64,000 nt of DNA, taken from NCBI RefSeq assembly GCF_026340305.1, contig NZ_JAPEPI010000001.1, positions 1,426,001 to 1,490,000 of the forward strand, read 5' to 3'. Shown piece after piece: positions 9,788 through 16,555 of this stretch. How positions within the stretch are numbered: position 1 is the first letter of the stretch; each line of letters opens with the position of its first letter. The notes below the pieces were generated by a model that was given only the letters and a program-made list of their open reading frames with translations, ran no database searches and had not been told where the DNA came from. The translations under genes and the position numbers were made by a program. Source of the DNA: Streptomyces sp. NBC_01381. GTDB lineage: Bacteria; Actinomycetota; Actinomycetes; Streptomycetales; Streptomycetaceae.

Positions 9788-9802
9788 CAATCGCGCGCAA
9801 TC
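9788..9802 (+). promoter_or_regulatory. Putative operator site 3 (CAATCGCGCGCAATC)
   Basis: It differs at one position from site 1. It lies 41 bp upstream of the 9843 gene start, in the short gap after the XRE gene, where a repressor would block the downstream operon. Confidence 0.5.
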
Positions 9803-9842
9803 GATCACCAGCGCCGCGCTGCACCCCCCTAACGTCCTGGTC

Positions 9843-10307
9843 ATGGCCGCAAGCACTAGGAAAGCCGCGGAGCCCGAGCCGGGTGACACCTGGCTCGCGA
9901 ACTGCGCCCGGCGCCCTCAACTCGCGCACGAGGTCTGGGAGATGGGCGGGCTCGCGCCGATCCATTGCACGCAGTGGCTGGCTGCCGAAACGCAGCTCGT
10001 GACCGCTCTCCAAGCCGTACGACGCCTGCCTACCCGCGAGAGGGGTCCCCTCCTCATGGACTTCGGACTCGACACCGCATGGTGGCTGGTCCCCCTCGAC
10101 GCCGCCGAGCAGCTGGCGGACGTCCGGCTCATCACCCTGCGCCCCCACGGCTGGCCGCTGCACTGCCCGCCCACGCACCGCGCTGCCGCCGGCCGAGTCT
10201 GGCTGGAGGCACCGGACGGATCCGGCCGCGTCATCGATCCCGTATACCTCGCTGCCGTACTCGGCCCCGGCGGCGGCCCTCGACTGCCCGCGGAGGCATT
10301 CGGATGA
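9843..10307 (+). CDS. Hypothetical protein
   Basis: 154 residues, not recognised. It is mostly hydrophilic with conserved-looking segments GLDTAWWLVPLDAAEQLADVR and RPHGWPLHCPP. No membrane segments or helix-turn-helix. The ATG is preceded by a candidate operator. The stop overlaps the next start (ATGA), so it is the first gene of a four-gene unit (9843-11342). Confidence 0.6.
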   Translation: MAASTRKAAEPEPGDTWLANCARRPQLAHEVWEMGGLAPIHCTQWLAAETQLVTALQAVRRLPTRERGPLLMDFGLDTAWWLVPLDAAEQLADVRLITLRPHGWPLHCPPTHRAAAGRVWLEAPDGSGRVIDPVYLAAVLGPGGGPRLPAEAFG

Positions 10308-10780
10308 ACCAGGTGGCAGAAAGAGCCGCGTTCGATTGGCTGGCGCGCGCACAGGTCGCCCCCGAACAGGCGCACCGCGAGTGGACGGATCAGAAGGTGG
10401 CGTTACTTCCGCTCGGCGAGCGGTTCTGCGCCATCCGCCTACCCACCGCGCTCGTGCACGGGGCATTCGCGTCCGACGACATGGAGGCGATGGCCGCGCC
10501 TCTGGCCGACCTACTCAACGGCCCGCTGATCCGCGACCACTTCGGCCAGTACTACTACGCCTTGATCGAGCCCACGCCCAAGGAGCGGTGGGCGTACAAC
10601 AACGTGGCCCCGCTCCTGGGGGCGGGCACGTACTTGGGTGTCCCGGCCGCCTCCCGCCGGGAGGCGCCCGGCATCTACTGGATTGTGCCGCCGCGCTTCG
10701 CCGATGATCTGTGCGCGCCCAAGTCCGTCGCCGCGCTGATCGCTATCGGCCGCAGCCTGTCGGGCGAGGACGAGCAATGA
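10304..10780 (+). CDS. Hypothetical protein
   Basis: 158 residues, not recognised. An aromatic-rich centre (DHFGQYYYALIEPTPKERWAYNN) is followed by LGAGTYLGVPAASRREAPGIYWIVPP, which resembles the accessory-island proteins near bifunctional primase/polymerase genes, though no enzymatic motif is seen. It overlaps both neighbours by 4 bp and so is translationally coupled in the same unit. Confidence 0.6.
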   Translation: MNQVAERAAFDWLARAQVAPEQAHREWTDQKVALLPLGERFCAIRLPTALVHGAFASDDMEAMAAPLADLLNGPLIRDHFGQYYYALIEPTPKERWAYNNVAPLLGAGTYLGVPAASRREAPGIYWIVPPRFADDLCAPKSVAALIAIGRSLSGEDEQ

Positions 10781-10992
10781 GCACGCAGCCTCTGCCCGCC
10801 TCCAACCGTGCCGTCGAGCAGGCCTACGGCCGCTACCTCCAGCACCTCTGGGGCTGCCACCGATGCCGCCGCGAAGCGCCCTGCCAGAAGGGAGCCCGGA
10901 AGCGCCACATATGGCGAGCAGCACGCCGAGACTCCGCGGCCACCCCTGTCGCCGGGCCGGTCGCGGGAAGGAGGGCGGCCGCTCTGATCTGA
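10777..10992 (+). CDS. Small Cys-containing protein
   Basis: 71 residues, starting in an ATGA overlap with the previous gene. The central segment WGCHRCRREAPCQKG could bind a metal, but only three cysteines are present. The C-terminus is Arg/Ala-rich. Function unknown; retained because of coupling and codon pattern. Confidence 0.5.
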   Translation: MSTQPLPASNRAVEQAYGRYLQHLWGCHRCRREAPCQKGARKRHIWRAARRDSAATPVAGPVAGRRAAALI

Positions 10993-11036
10993 GCACGGGA
11001 GCGGCCGCCTACCCCCTGTTCACCGAGTGGAGAGCC

Positions 11037-11342
11037 ATGACCAACTCAGCGGGCCCGCCGGCGGTTGCCCAGCCCCGCCCCGAAGTGCTGCCCGTACCGT
11101 GCGCGCCGTGCCTGCGCGTGCTGCTGATGGGACAGCTCGACGAACCGCACGACTGCGAGCTGTCGACCGCGGTGAGCATCGACGGCAACCGCCTCGTTGT
11201 GGGGGCGCCTGAGGACTGGTGCCCGTGCCACTGCCAGAACGTGGCGGCTGAGGAGAGCGAAGCGCTGCGGGCAGCACGGGCCGATGCCCGCCGGGTGTCG
11301 GCGCCTGCTCGCCCGCTCGCCGAGCCACTCCAAGAGGGATAA
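11037..11342 (+). CDS. Small Cys-rich protein
   Basis: 101 residues. Cysteines in PCAPCLRVL, DCEL and DWCPCHCQN could form one or two metal sites. An acidic/Arg C-terminal helix follows. The ATG at 11037 lies 45 bp after the previous stop with a GAGTGGAGAG ribosome site. It is the last gene of the unit, followed by three hairpins. Confidence 0.5.
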   Translation: MTNSAGPPAVAQPRPEVLPVPCAPCLRVLLMGQLDEPHDCELSTAVSIDGNRLVVGAPEDWCPCHCQNVAAEESEALRAARADARRVSAPARPLAEPLQEG

Positions 11343-11350
11343 CCAGACTC

Positions 11351-11481
11351 CCCGCCGCCAGCTTGGTGATGCCGTGCGGCGGGCGAGAGGGTGGCCGCCC
11401 GCTCCGACTGTCTCAAGGGCGGCCGCCTGTGCCTGGTGGATGCCGGGCAGGCCCCGGCCGGAGCCCCGATCCGGTCGGGGC
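11351..11481 (+). terminator. Cluster of three GC-rich hairpins
   Basis: Three inverted repeats follow the 11342 stop: CCCGCCGC/GCGGCGGG (11351/11376), GGCCGCCC/GGGCGGCC (11393/11417) and GCCCCGA/TCGGGGC (11463/11475). None has a long T-run, but together they plausibly end the 9.8-11.3 kb transcript. The following 11482-11837 holds no convincing gene; it contains one more inverted repeat, TTTGGGT/ACCCAAA, near 11570-11590. Confidence 0.5.
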
Positions 11482-11837
11482 CGTTCTGTGTGGAAGTAGT
11501 GGGCGTGGTGGCATATGCCGCCGAGGTAGAGGTACCGTCCGGGGAATCGAACGTGCGTTCACGCTTTTGGGTGAATGACCCAAACGTGCCCCTCTGTTAC
11601 ACATGAGACGTGTGTGACCCATGAACGTGTCGGGCCGTCCCACCGTGGTGCCCCCCTCTGTGACGGCCCGACACTCGGGGCTGCCCCCGTGGCCCGCTCG
11701 CGCGGAGCGCGGGGGCGGTCTGCCGTGGGGCCGACCTGCGCAAAGTCGATGATCGTTTGGGCGATATTTGGACGATGATCTTCGGTAGTCAGCCTGTAGC
11801 GAGGCTGTTTAGAGCGGTAGTCAGAGTGCACACAACT

Positions 11838-11877
11838 AAGGCCCAGGACCGGAGACTTGCTCCGTGACCTGGGCCTT
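11838..11877 (-). terminator. Strong terminator downstream of the tRNA fragment
   Basis: Ten perfectly paired bases (AAGGCCCAGG/CCTGGGCCTT) with an inner GGAG/CTCC pairing. It lies 14 bp beyond the CCA end of the tRNA fragment in the minus orientation, as expected for the natural terminator of a tRNA gene. Confidence 0.85.
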
Positions 11878-11890
11878 TGCCGTTCTGACC

Positions 11891-11935
11891 TGGTGCCCCC
11901 GGCAGGATTCGAACCTGCGACACCCGCTTTAGGAG
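11891..11935 (-). other. tRNA-Arg(CCT) 3' fragment, candidate attachment site
   Basis: On the minus strand this reads CTCCTAAA, then the T-arm CGCAGGTTCGAATCCTGC, then CGGGGGCA-CCA. That is the anticodon loop (CCT), T-arm, 3' acceptor strand and CCA of a Streptomyces tRNA-Arg(CCT). The sequence to the right does not supply a D-arm or a 5-bp anticodon stem, so the gene is not intact. A displaced 3' end plus the native terminator is the usual footprint of integration into a tRNA gene. The element should lie to the right, with the intact tRNA at its far end. Confidence 0.7.
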
Positions 11936-12299
11936 CACGACCCGAAACGGTCTTGATCACGACCTCCGAATAGGCGCATTCGAGCAGGTCAGGGGGCATC
12001 GCCGCAGGTCAGAGGTTATGTCGAGTGCAGGATCACGGCCCCGACCCGCCGCCCGATCTTGCCCCCGCTTACCCTGTCTTTCCCTACTCGTCTGCGTCCT
12101 TCTGTCCCCCGCCTGTCCCCCGGACGCCCCCTGGGACCAGGTGTGATTCGCACCGCGGGGTGGGCGGAGACGTCGATGCAGGTCGTGGCCCTCGAAGAAT
12201 TTGAGTGACTACCGCTCCGGGTTCGCGGACTTGTCACACCCCGAGGTGACGCCCACGCCCAGTGCCTGCTCCCTTGTGCTGCAGCGCCGAACGTCACGG

Positions 12300-13142
12300 C
12301 TAGCGTCGGCTGGGGTCGATCCACTCTGCTGGGAGCTTGTGGGGAATTCCCTGCTCTCGCGCCTCGTACAGTTCGGCGTCGGTGGTGATGGTCGGGGCGC
12401 TCTCGTACGCCTGCGTGATGGCCTGGCGGCCCTCTTCTTCGCTGGTGAAGTGGTAGCTGGGCATGACGAGGTTCCCGGAGTCGAGGCGGGGGATCACGTG
12501 CACAGGGCGCCCCGCTGCAGTCTCGCGCTTGCATCGAGCGTTGGGGCCTGTGCAGTTGTGGGACGTCACCGTGATCTGCAGGTGAGCGGCCCGGCTTTGC
12601 GGTGCTTCTTCGACGGCCTTCTTGGGGGCCGTTGCGTCGAGGCTTCCGCTGGTCAGGTCCTCGATGGTGAGGCCGCGGCGACGCAGTTCCGTCAGGGTCG
12701 TGCTGTCCATCGACGCGGCGGGCGGGTTGGGGAAGGAGCCGTTGCCGAGATCAGCGTTCTCATGGGGGAAGTTGGCGCTTGAGGGAAGCAGAGTGGCTGC
12801 CAGTTCGGGGGTGAGTGGTTCTGTGCCGCTGTCGGAGGTGAGGTTCCATGCCCAGGCGTCGACGGGGGCGGAGTGGCTCCCCAGGTGGGGCACGGTGACC
12901 GTGAGGGAGCCTTGCGGTTTGTCTTTGGAGAGCAGATCGGCGAGGCGGTCGAGAAGGAAAGAGACGTCCTCGACTGGGAAGGTCATGAGGTAGTCGTCGG
13001 AGAGGTGCCCCTCGACGGAGACGGTGCCGCCAGTGGTATGGACGGAGATCGTCATGCGCTCGTCGTCTTCGAAGGCGATGTTGAAGGCGCCTAGGAAGAG
13101 GCCGGCGGCGCGGGCGTCGGGGGTGGTCACGGGGTGCTCCAT
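12300..13142 (-). CDS. Hypothetical protein
   Basis: 280 residues, not recognised. The N-terminal half has a small alpha/beta pattern (MTISVHTTGGTVSVEGHLSDDY); the C-terminal half contains SHNCTGPNARCKRE with two cysteines. It is the only gene under the left-most copy of the element promoter (13228-13257) and the gene closest to the attachment site. The 12000-12299 stretch to its left holds no gene I can support; two GCAGGTCAG direct repeats occur at 11984 and 12004. Confidence 0.6.
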   Translation of the reverse strand: MEHPVTTPDARAAGLFLGAFNIAFEDDERMTISVHTTGGTVSVEGHLSDDYLMTFPVEDVSFLLDRLADLLSKDKPQGSLTVTVPHLGSHSAPVDAWAWNLTSDSGTEPLTPELAATLLPSSANFPHENADLGNGSFPNPPAASMDSTTLTELRRRGLTIEDLTSGSLDATAPKKAVEEAPQSRAAHLQITVTSHNCTGPNARCKRETAAGRPVHVIPRLDSGNLVMPSYHFTSEEEGRQAITQAYESAPTITTDAELYEAREQGIPHKLPAEWIDPSRR

Positions 13143-13227
13143 GGGGTTGGGGGTGTTGCGGCGCCGTGCTTGGGCTTTCCTGTTGGCCAGGGTAGAGGGT
13201 GGTGGTGACAGGCCACTCTGGTGGACC

Positions 13228-13257
13228 TATTCTACTAACCGCGGCTGATGGGGGAAA
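13228..13257 (-). promoter_or_regulatory. Element promoter P1
   Basis: Core GTTAGTAGAATA (minus strand, 13239-13228) with -10 TAGAAT. The -35 is poor (TTTCCC at 17 bp). It serves the 13142 gene, with a leader of about 80 bp. It is the weakest of the seven copies. Confidence 0.55.
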
Positions 13258-13363
13258 GCGGGCGCAGGTCTCCTCGCCCTTGTTGGGCGAGGAGGCCACT
13301 GCTCTTTCCCGACCTGGCGTCGGGTCGGCCGTGCCCTTGGTCGCCCCGGCCGCCTTGATCCCG

Positions 13364-13837
13364 TCAGGGGTTCGCTCGACTCTGTTCACGGCAGCCGTCG
13401 CAGTGATCCGAGCACAGCATTGCTTCGCTTTGTGTCTGGCCTTTCCCGCAGGCTTGGCAGTTCGCCCAGGCGCGCACCGTGAATGCGACCTGATGTGAGC
13501 CGCAGTCGATGCAGCGCACCCCGTGAGCGCGTGGGGTCTTGCCGTCCCTGGCTGGCTCGCCGGTGGCGTAGCCGACGAATCGGACGTGGCCGCTTAGAAG
13601 GTCCACTTCGGGGATGTCGGGGCGTTCGCGGTTGAGGTAGAGCCACACCTGGTGGCCGACCGTCCGGTTCGAGGTGAGTGGGTGCGCTTCGACCTCGGTG
13701 GTCCAGCAGCGGCCGTTGTGTTGGTGTCCGGCGCCTTCGGGGTTGGCCTCGTAGAAGGTCACTTCCCATATGGCTAGCCAGTCGTCGCCCAGGCCGGGCC
13801 GTGTGGCGGTCGTGCGGGGAATCTTGGTTGTGATCAC
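13364..13837 (-). CDS. Cys/His-containing hypothetical protein
   Basis: 157 residues from a GTG that overlaps the upstream stop by 4 bp. C-terminal cysteines (RCIDCGSH, NCQACGKGQ, CSDHCDGC) look like one or two zinc-ribbon-like sites. The N-terminal half (DDWLAIWEVTFYEANPEGAGHQHNGRCWTTEVEAH) is unrecognised. Last gene of the P2 operon. Confidence 0.6.
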   Translation of the reverse strand: MITTKIPRTTATRPGLGDDWLAIWEVTFYEANPEGAGHQHNGRCWTTEVEAHPLTSNRTVGHQVWLYLNRERPDIPEVDLLSGHVRFVGYATGEPARDGKTPRAHGVRCIDCGSHQVAFTVRAWANCQACGKGQTQSEAMLCSDHCDGCREQSRANP

Positions 13838-14898
13838 TGGGAGGGTTGTTCCTTGTCGCGGGGCGAGGGCAGGGACATGCGCTGGGTCGAGGGGTTCCAG
13901 CGGCATTCGCGGTAGAGCCGGTTGAAGTCGTGCATGGCGCCTGGGTCGTCGGCGTTGCACGGTTCGTAGCCGTCGGGGGTGGGGCGGCAGTAGAAGCCGT
14001 ACTCGGTGCATTCGGCTTCGCCGGGCATGTGGCCGTCCCAGACGGTGTTGCAGGTGCTGCCCGGATGGCAGTGGGCGCGCTGGAAGCCCGTGATGGCGCA
14101 GCGCGCGATGTCGCATCGGTCGGCGTGGAGTGTGCCCGGTGGGGTGGCGCAGTCGGGGCAGCGGTCTGTGGGTGTCGGGTTGAGTTGGATTCGCGGGTCA
14201 ATGGTGGGGATGGCGAGTCGGCCGAGCCACAGCGTGCGGAGGGCGTCGTTGAGGTCACGGCTGCTGGCGATGGTGTGGAGGCCCAGGGCGCGGTGGATGA
14301 GTTCCTGGAGGAGTGTGGGCGGGAGTTGGGCTGTGGCCCAGTGCAGGGTGAGGCCGTGAGTTGGATGGTTGAGGGTCCAGTTGGTGCGCATGCGAGTGGA
14401 GAAGGTGACCGGAAAGCGGGAATTTGATCCGTATGGGGCGATCTGCGGCCGGTTGATTTTCAGCCATTTGCAACCCGCTTTGGCATAGAAATTGATGATG
14501 GTTTGGCGCGCTTCATCCACGTTCAGGATTCTGCTGCGTCGAAGGTGGAGCCAGTCGCCGGTCGAGGTCCGCGCCCGCTGGACGAGCGGCTCGACCTGGT
14601 CGTCGTCGGGGACGATTCGCAGACGGTGCGGTCGGCCGAGAACCTCGAATCCTGCGCCAGGGGCGAGTTCCTTGAGGGGGTTGTCGGGTGCGGTCTCGGC
14701 GAGGTGTGTGAGCTGGCGGTAGATCCACGAGCGTCGTCGCTCGACGAGGGCAGCGGCGTCCGTGTCGGTGGTGGAGCGCGGGCCGCGGACGATGATGCTG
14801 CCGCTCTTGGTGACGGTGACGGCCAGCGTGGCTCTGCTGCTGGTGCGAACGGTGACGTCGATGGTGCCGACGCGTATGGTGCGGTCGCTGGCGGGCAT
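13834..14898 (-). CDS. YgjP-like (WLM/SprT-type) metallopeptidase fold, active site incomplete
   Basis: 354 residues. Residues 1-230 follow the YgjP pattern: an N-terminal strand segment (IRVGTIDVTVRTSSRATLAV), a WIYRQL helix, a tyrosine/Trp core and the sequence before the zinc motif (LTLHWATAQLPPTLLQELIH). The motif reads QELIH instead of HELxH, so the first metal ligand is lost and activity is doubtful. Residues 240-354 add a Cys-rich region (CPDCATPPGTLHADRCDIARC). The start at 14898 begins the domain; the frame is open further upstream but that part is Arg/Pro-rich antisense-like sequence. Confidence 0.65.
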   Translation of the reverse strand: MPASDRTIRVGTIDVTVRTSSRATLAVTVTKSGSIIVRGPRSTTDTDAAALVERRRSWIYRQLTHLAETAPDNPLKELAPGAGFEVLGRPHRLRIVPDDDQVEPLVQRARTSTGDWLHLRRSRILNVDEARQTIINFYAKAGCKWLKINRPQIAPYGSNSRFPVTFSTRMRTNWTLNHPTHGLTLHWATAQLPPTLLQELIHRALGLHTIASSRDLNDALRTLWLGRLAIPTIDPRIQLNPTPTDRCPDCATPPGTLHADRCDIARCAITGFQRAHCHPGSTCNTVWDGHMPGEAECTEYGFYCRPTPDGYEPCNADDPGAMHDFNRLYRECRWNPSTQRMSLPSPRDKEQPSQ

Positions 14899-14954
14899 GG
14901 TCGTGGGTCCTTGAGGCGGGGGGGAGTTGGCTGGCTGACGGGGCCGTCGTGCGG

Positions 14955-15254
14955 CTAGTGCTGGTCGCAGACCCAGGTGTGTGGGATGCCGTGGACGGGA
15001 AGGTCGAGGACGCGTCGGCTGGTGCGGGCGCAGAGTTGGCAGGTGAGGTCGAAGGCGCGCAGCATGCGCAGCGGGCGTATCGGTTCGTCGTCGCGAAGCG
15101 TGATCGGCGAGTCGTGGCCTTCGAGGTCGAGGAGCCACAGCGGCTGAAGATGACGCCGCTTTGCGTGGATGATGAGGGCGCTGTCGTTGTCGAGGAGAGC
15201 GAAGGTGTCGCCTGCCTGGAGGGCGGCGGCGGCCACGGTCGGGGGGTGAGTCAC
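14955..15254 (-). CDS. Small zinc-ribbon-like protein
   Basis: 99 residues. A small beta-rich N-terminal part (GDTFALLDNDSALIIHAKRRHLQPLWLLDLEG) is followed by CQLCARTS and WVCDQH. The GTG at 15254 lacks a ribosome site. An AAGGAGGAG lies further upstream and would suit an ATC codon 36 bp before the GTG (ITTAPTKGFIVT...), so the true start is uncertain. It belongs to the P2 operon between the HTH gene and the YgjP-like gene. Confidence 0.5.
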   Translation of the reverse strand: MTHPPTVAAAALQAGDTFALLDNDSALIIHAKRRHLQPLWLLDLEGHDSPITLRDDEPIRPLRMLRAFDLTCQLCARTSRRVLDLPVHGIPHTWVCDQH

Positions 15255-15328
15255 GGTGACGATGAAGCCCTTGGTCGGTGCAGTGGTGATGGCTCCTCCT
15301 TGTGGGTGCGCGCGGATGTGGCGTGGGG

Positions 15329-15805
15329 CTACTGCTGACGTCGGTCAGTCGAGTGTTGGTTTGCTGCGGCGAGTTCGGCGTCCAGGCGTGCCTGGGCTCT
15401 GTTGAGCCGCTGCTGGGCGGTGCGCAGGCGTGCTTCTGCTCCGGTCAGGGCTTGCTTGTGCCGGTCGATGAGTTCGGTGAGGCGCTTGACCTGCTGCGTG
15501 TAGTGGGTGACTTCGTTCACTCGGAGGGTGAGGGTGGGGCGCTGTGTCTGCGGGGTTCGGTGGCCGCCGCGAGGCTTTTCAAGTTGGATGCGGGCGAAGT
15601 CGAGGAACTCTTCACGCACAACCCACTTGACCTGCTTGGTGGGTGGGCCGGTCAGCAGGGCGAGGGGAGGGAAGCTCTTGTGTCGCTTGGCCCAGTTGCT
15701 GACGGCAGAGCGGGAGACGCCGGCGAGGTTTGCCGCGGCGGAGAGAGTTATCAACTCGTCTTCGCGGCCTTTGTATTCGGACCTGAGCCAGATGATGGGG
15801 TCCAC
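15329..15805 (-). CDS. HTH DNA-binding protein with coiled-coil tail
   Basis: 158 residues. Residues 15-65 form a MerR/excisionase-like helix-turn-helix (LITLSAAANLAGVSRSAVSNWAKRHKSFPP). Residues 95-150 are a long charged heptad region (EVTHYTQQVKRLTELIDRHKQ...). The combination suggests a dimeric DNA-binding protein, possibly a regulator or accessory replication factor. P2 operon. Confidence 0.65.
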   Translation of the reverse strand: MDPIIWLRSEYKGREDELITLSAAANLAGVSRSAVSNWAKRHKSFPPLALLTGPPTKQVKWVVREEFLDFARIQLEKPRGGHRTPQTQRPTLTLRVNEVTHYTQQVKRLTELIDRHKQALTGAEARLRTAQQRLNRAQARLDAELAAANQHSTDRRQQ

Positions 15806-15862
15806 GAGGTGTCCTTGGTTGGTGCGTGATCAGGTGGGTGGGCGTGAGGGTGTGGCCGTGGC

Positions 15863-16330
15863 TCAGGTCGGCTGGGTGGGGCTCCATCGGGCAGATCGCT
15901 GTTGGGTGTAGGCCTTGGCTGTCTGTTCGTTGCCGGGCGAGTCGAGGGTGATGGCCAGCGCGATGAGCAGGCCGGTGATGACGGCTGACTGTTCGCTGCG
16001 GTGGGCGGGTGTCAGGCCCTGGCCGGGCGGTTGGTCGAGGTCTTGGTGGAGGCGGGCGCGGCGGTGGTTGATCTCGTCGGTGATCTGGTCGAGCACCGGC
16101 TGGAGGTGCTGGGCTCGCTGGAGTGCGTCGCGCGTGGACTGCTTGTGGTCTGTTTGCTGGAGTCGGTGGCAGTTGCCGCACAGTTCGTCGGGGGACGGTT
16201 TGGGGGTCTCGTTGAGGGTGAGTCGTCCGCAGCGGGCCAGGGCGAGTTGGTTGGGGTCGGTAGGCCATGTGGGGAGCGGCACGATGTGCGGCATGCCGGA
16301 GACGGATAGGCCGTAGATGAAGGCGTTCAT
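15863..16330 (-). CDS. Hypothetical protein with CxxC motif
   Basis: 155 residues. LARCGRL and DELCGNCHRLQQ give three or four possible metal ligands; a long charged helix follows (ALQRAQHLQPVLDQITDEINHRRARLHQ), then a hydrophobic helix. The ATG at 16330 overlaps, as ATGA, the stop of a short upstream frame that has a good ribosome site, so translation is probably coupled to it. Confidence 0.55.
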   Translation of the reverse strand: MNAFIYGLSVSGMPHIVPLPTWPTDPNQLALARCGRLTLNETPKPSPDELCGNCHRLQQTDHKQSTRDALQRAQHLQPVLDQITDEINHRRARLHQDLDQPPGQGLTPAHRSEQSAVITGLLIALAITLDSPGNEQTAKAYTQQRSARWSPTQPT

Positions 16331-16377
16331 GAGGCGTTGACGGTCGGGGGTGTACCGGCACGTTGTGTTGAGGGCAT
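16327..16377 (-). CDS. Possible 16-residue leader peptide
   Basis: A 16-codon frame (MPSTQRAGTPPTVNAS) with AAGGACTCCC before its ATG. Its TGA overlaps the ATG of the 155-residue gene, which has no ribosome site of its own. It lies about 90 bp after promoter P2. It could serve only to load ribosomes for the next gene. Confidence 0.35.
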   Translation of the reverse strand: MPSTQRAGTPPTVNAS

Positions 16378-16472
16378 GGGAGTCCTTGGTGCTGGTGGGC
16401 GGTGTGAGGGGTGGGGCGGGCAGGGGCTCTGCCCGCCCCAGTGAGGGGCGGGTTTCCCTCACTTCTAATAGT

Positions 16473-16501
16473 TATTCTACTAACGATAGGGGTGGGGTCA
16501 A
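16473..16501 (-). promoter_or_regulatory. Element promoter P2
   Basis: TTGACC (16501-16496), 16-bp spacer, TAGAAT (16479-16474), inside GTTAGTAGAATAAC. CTGACCTGCATG lies upstream of the -35. It drives the 16377-13364 operon. A dyad around the -10 is imperfect here. Confidence 0.75.
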
Positions 16502-16555
16502 CTACGTCCATGCAGGTCAGGAGGGGGGCAGTGGGGTTTGCGGGCGCCGCGCGGT

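Noticed and set aside
11391-11606. A 71-codon plus-strand frame after the 9.8-11.3 kb operon
   Set aside because: It spans two hairpins, lacks a ribosome site and has no recognisable features.
11891-11998. A complete tRNA on the minus strand, since TGCCCCC at 11998-11992 could pair with GGGGGCA
   Set aside because: The resulting molecule would be about 105 bases before CCA, with no D-arm and only two good anticodon-stem pairs; it is better explained as a 3' fragment.
11559-11999. A 146-codon minus-strand frame covering the tRNA fragment
   Set aside because: It reads through the tRNA and its terminator, and its composition is not protein-like.
12000-12299. A possible integrase remnant next to the attachment site
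   Set aside because: No tyrosine-recombinase motif (R..H-x-x-R..Y) could be found in any frame.
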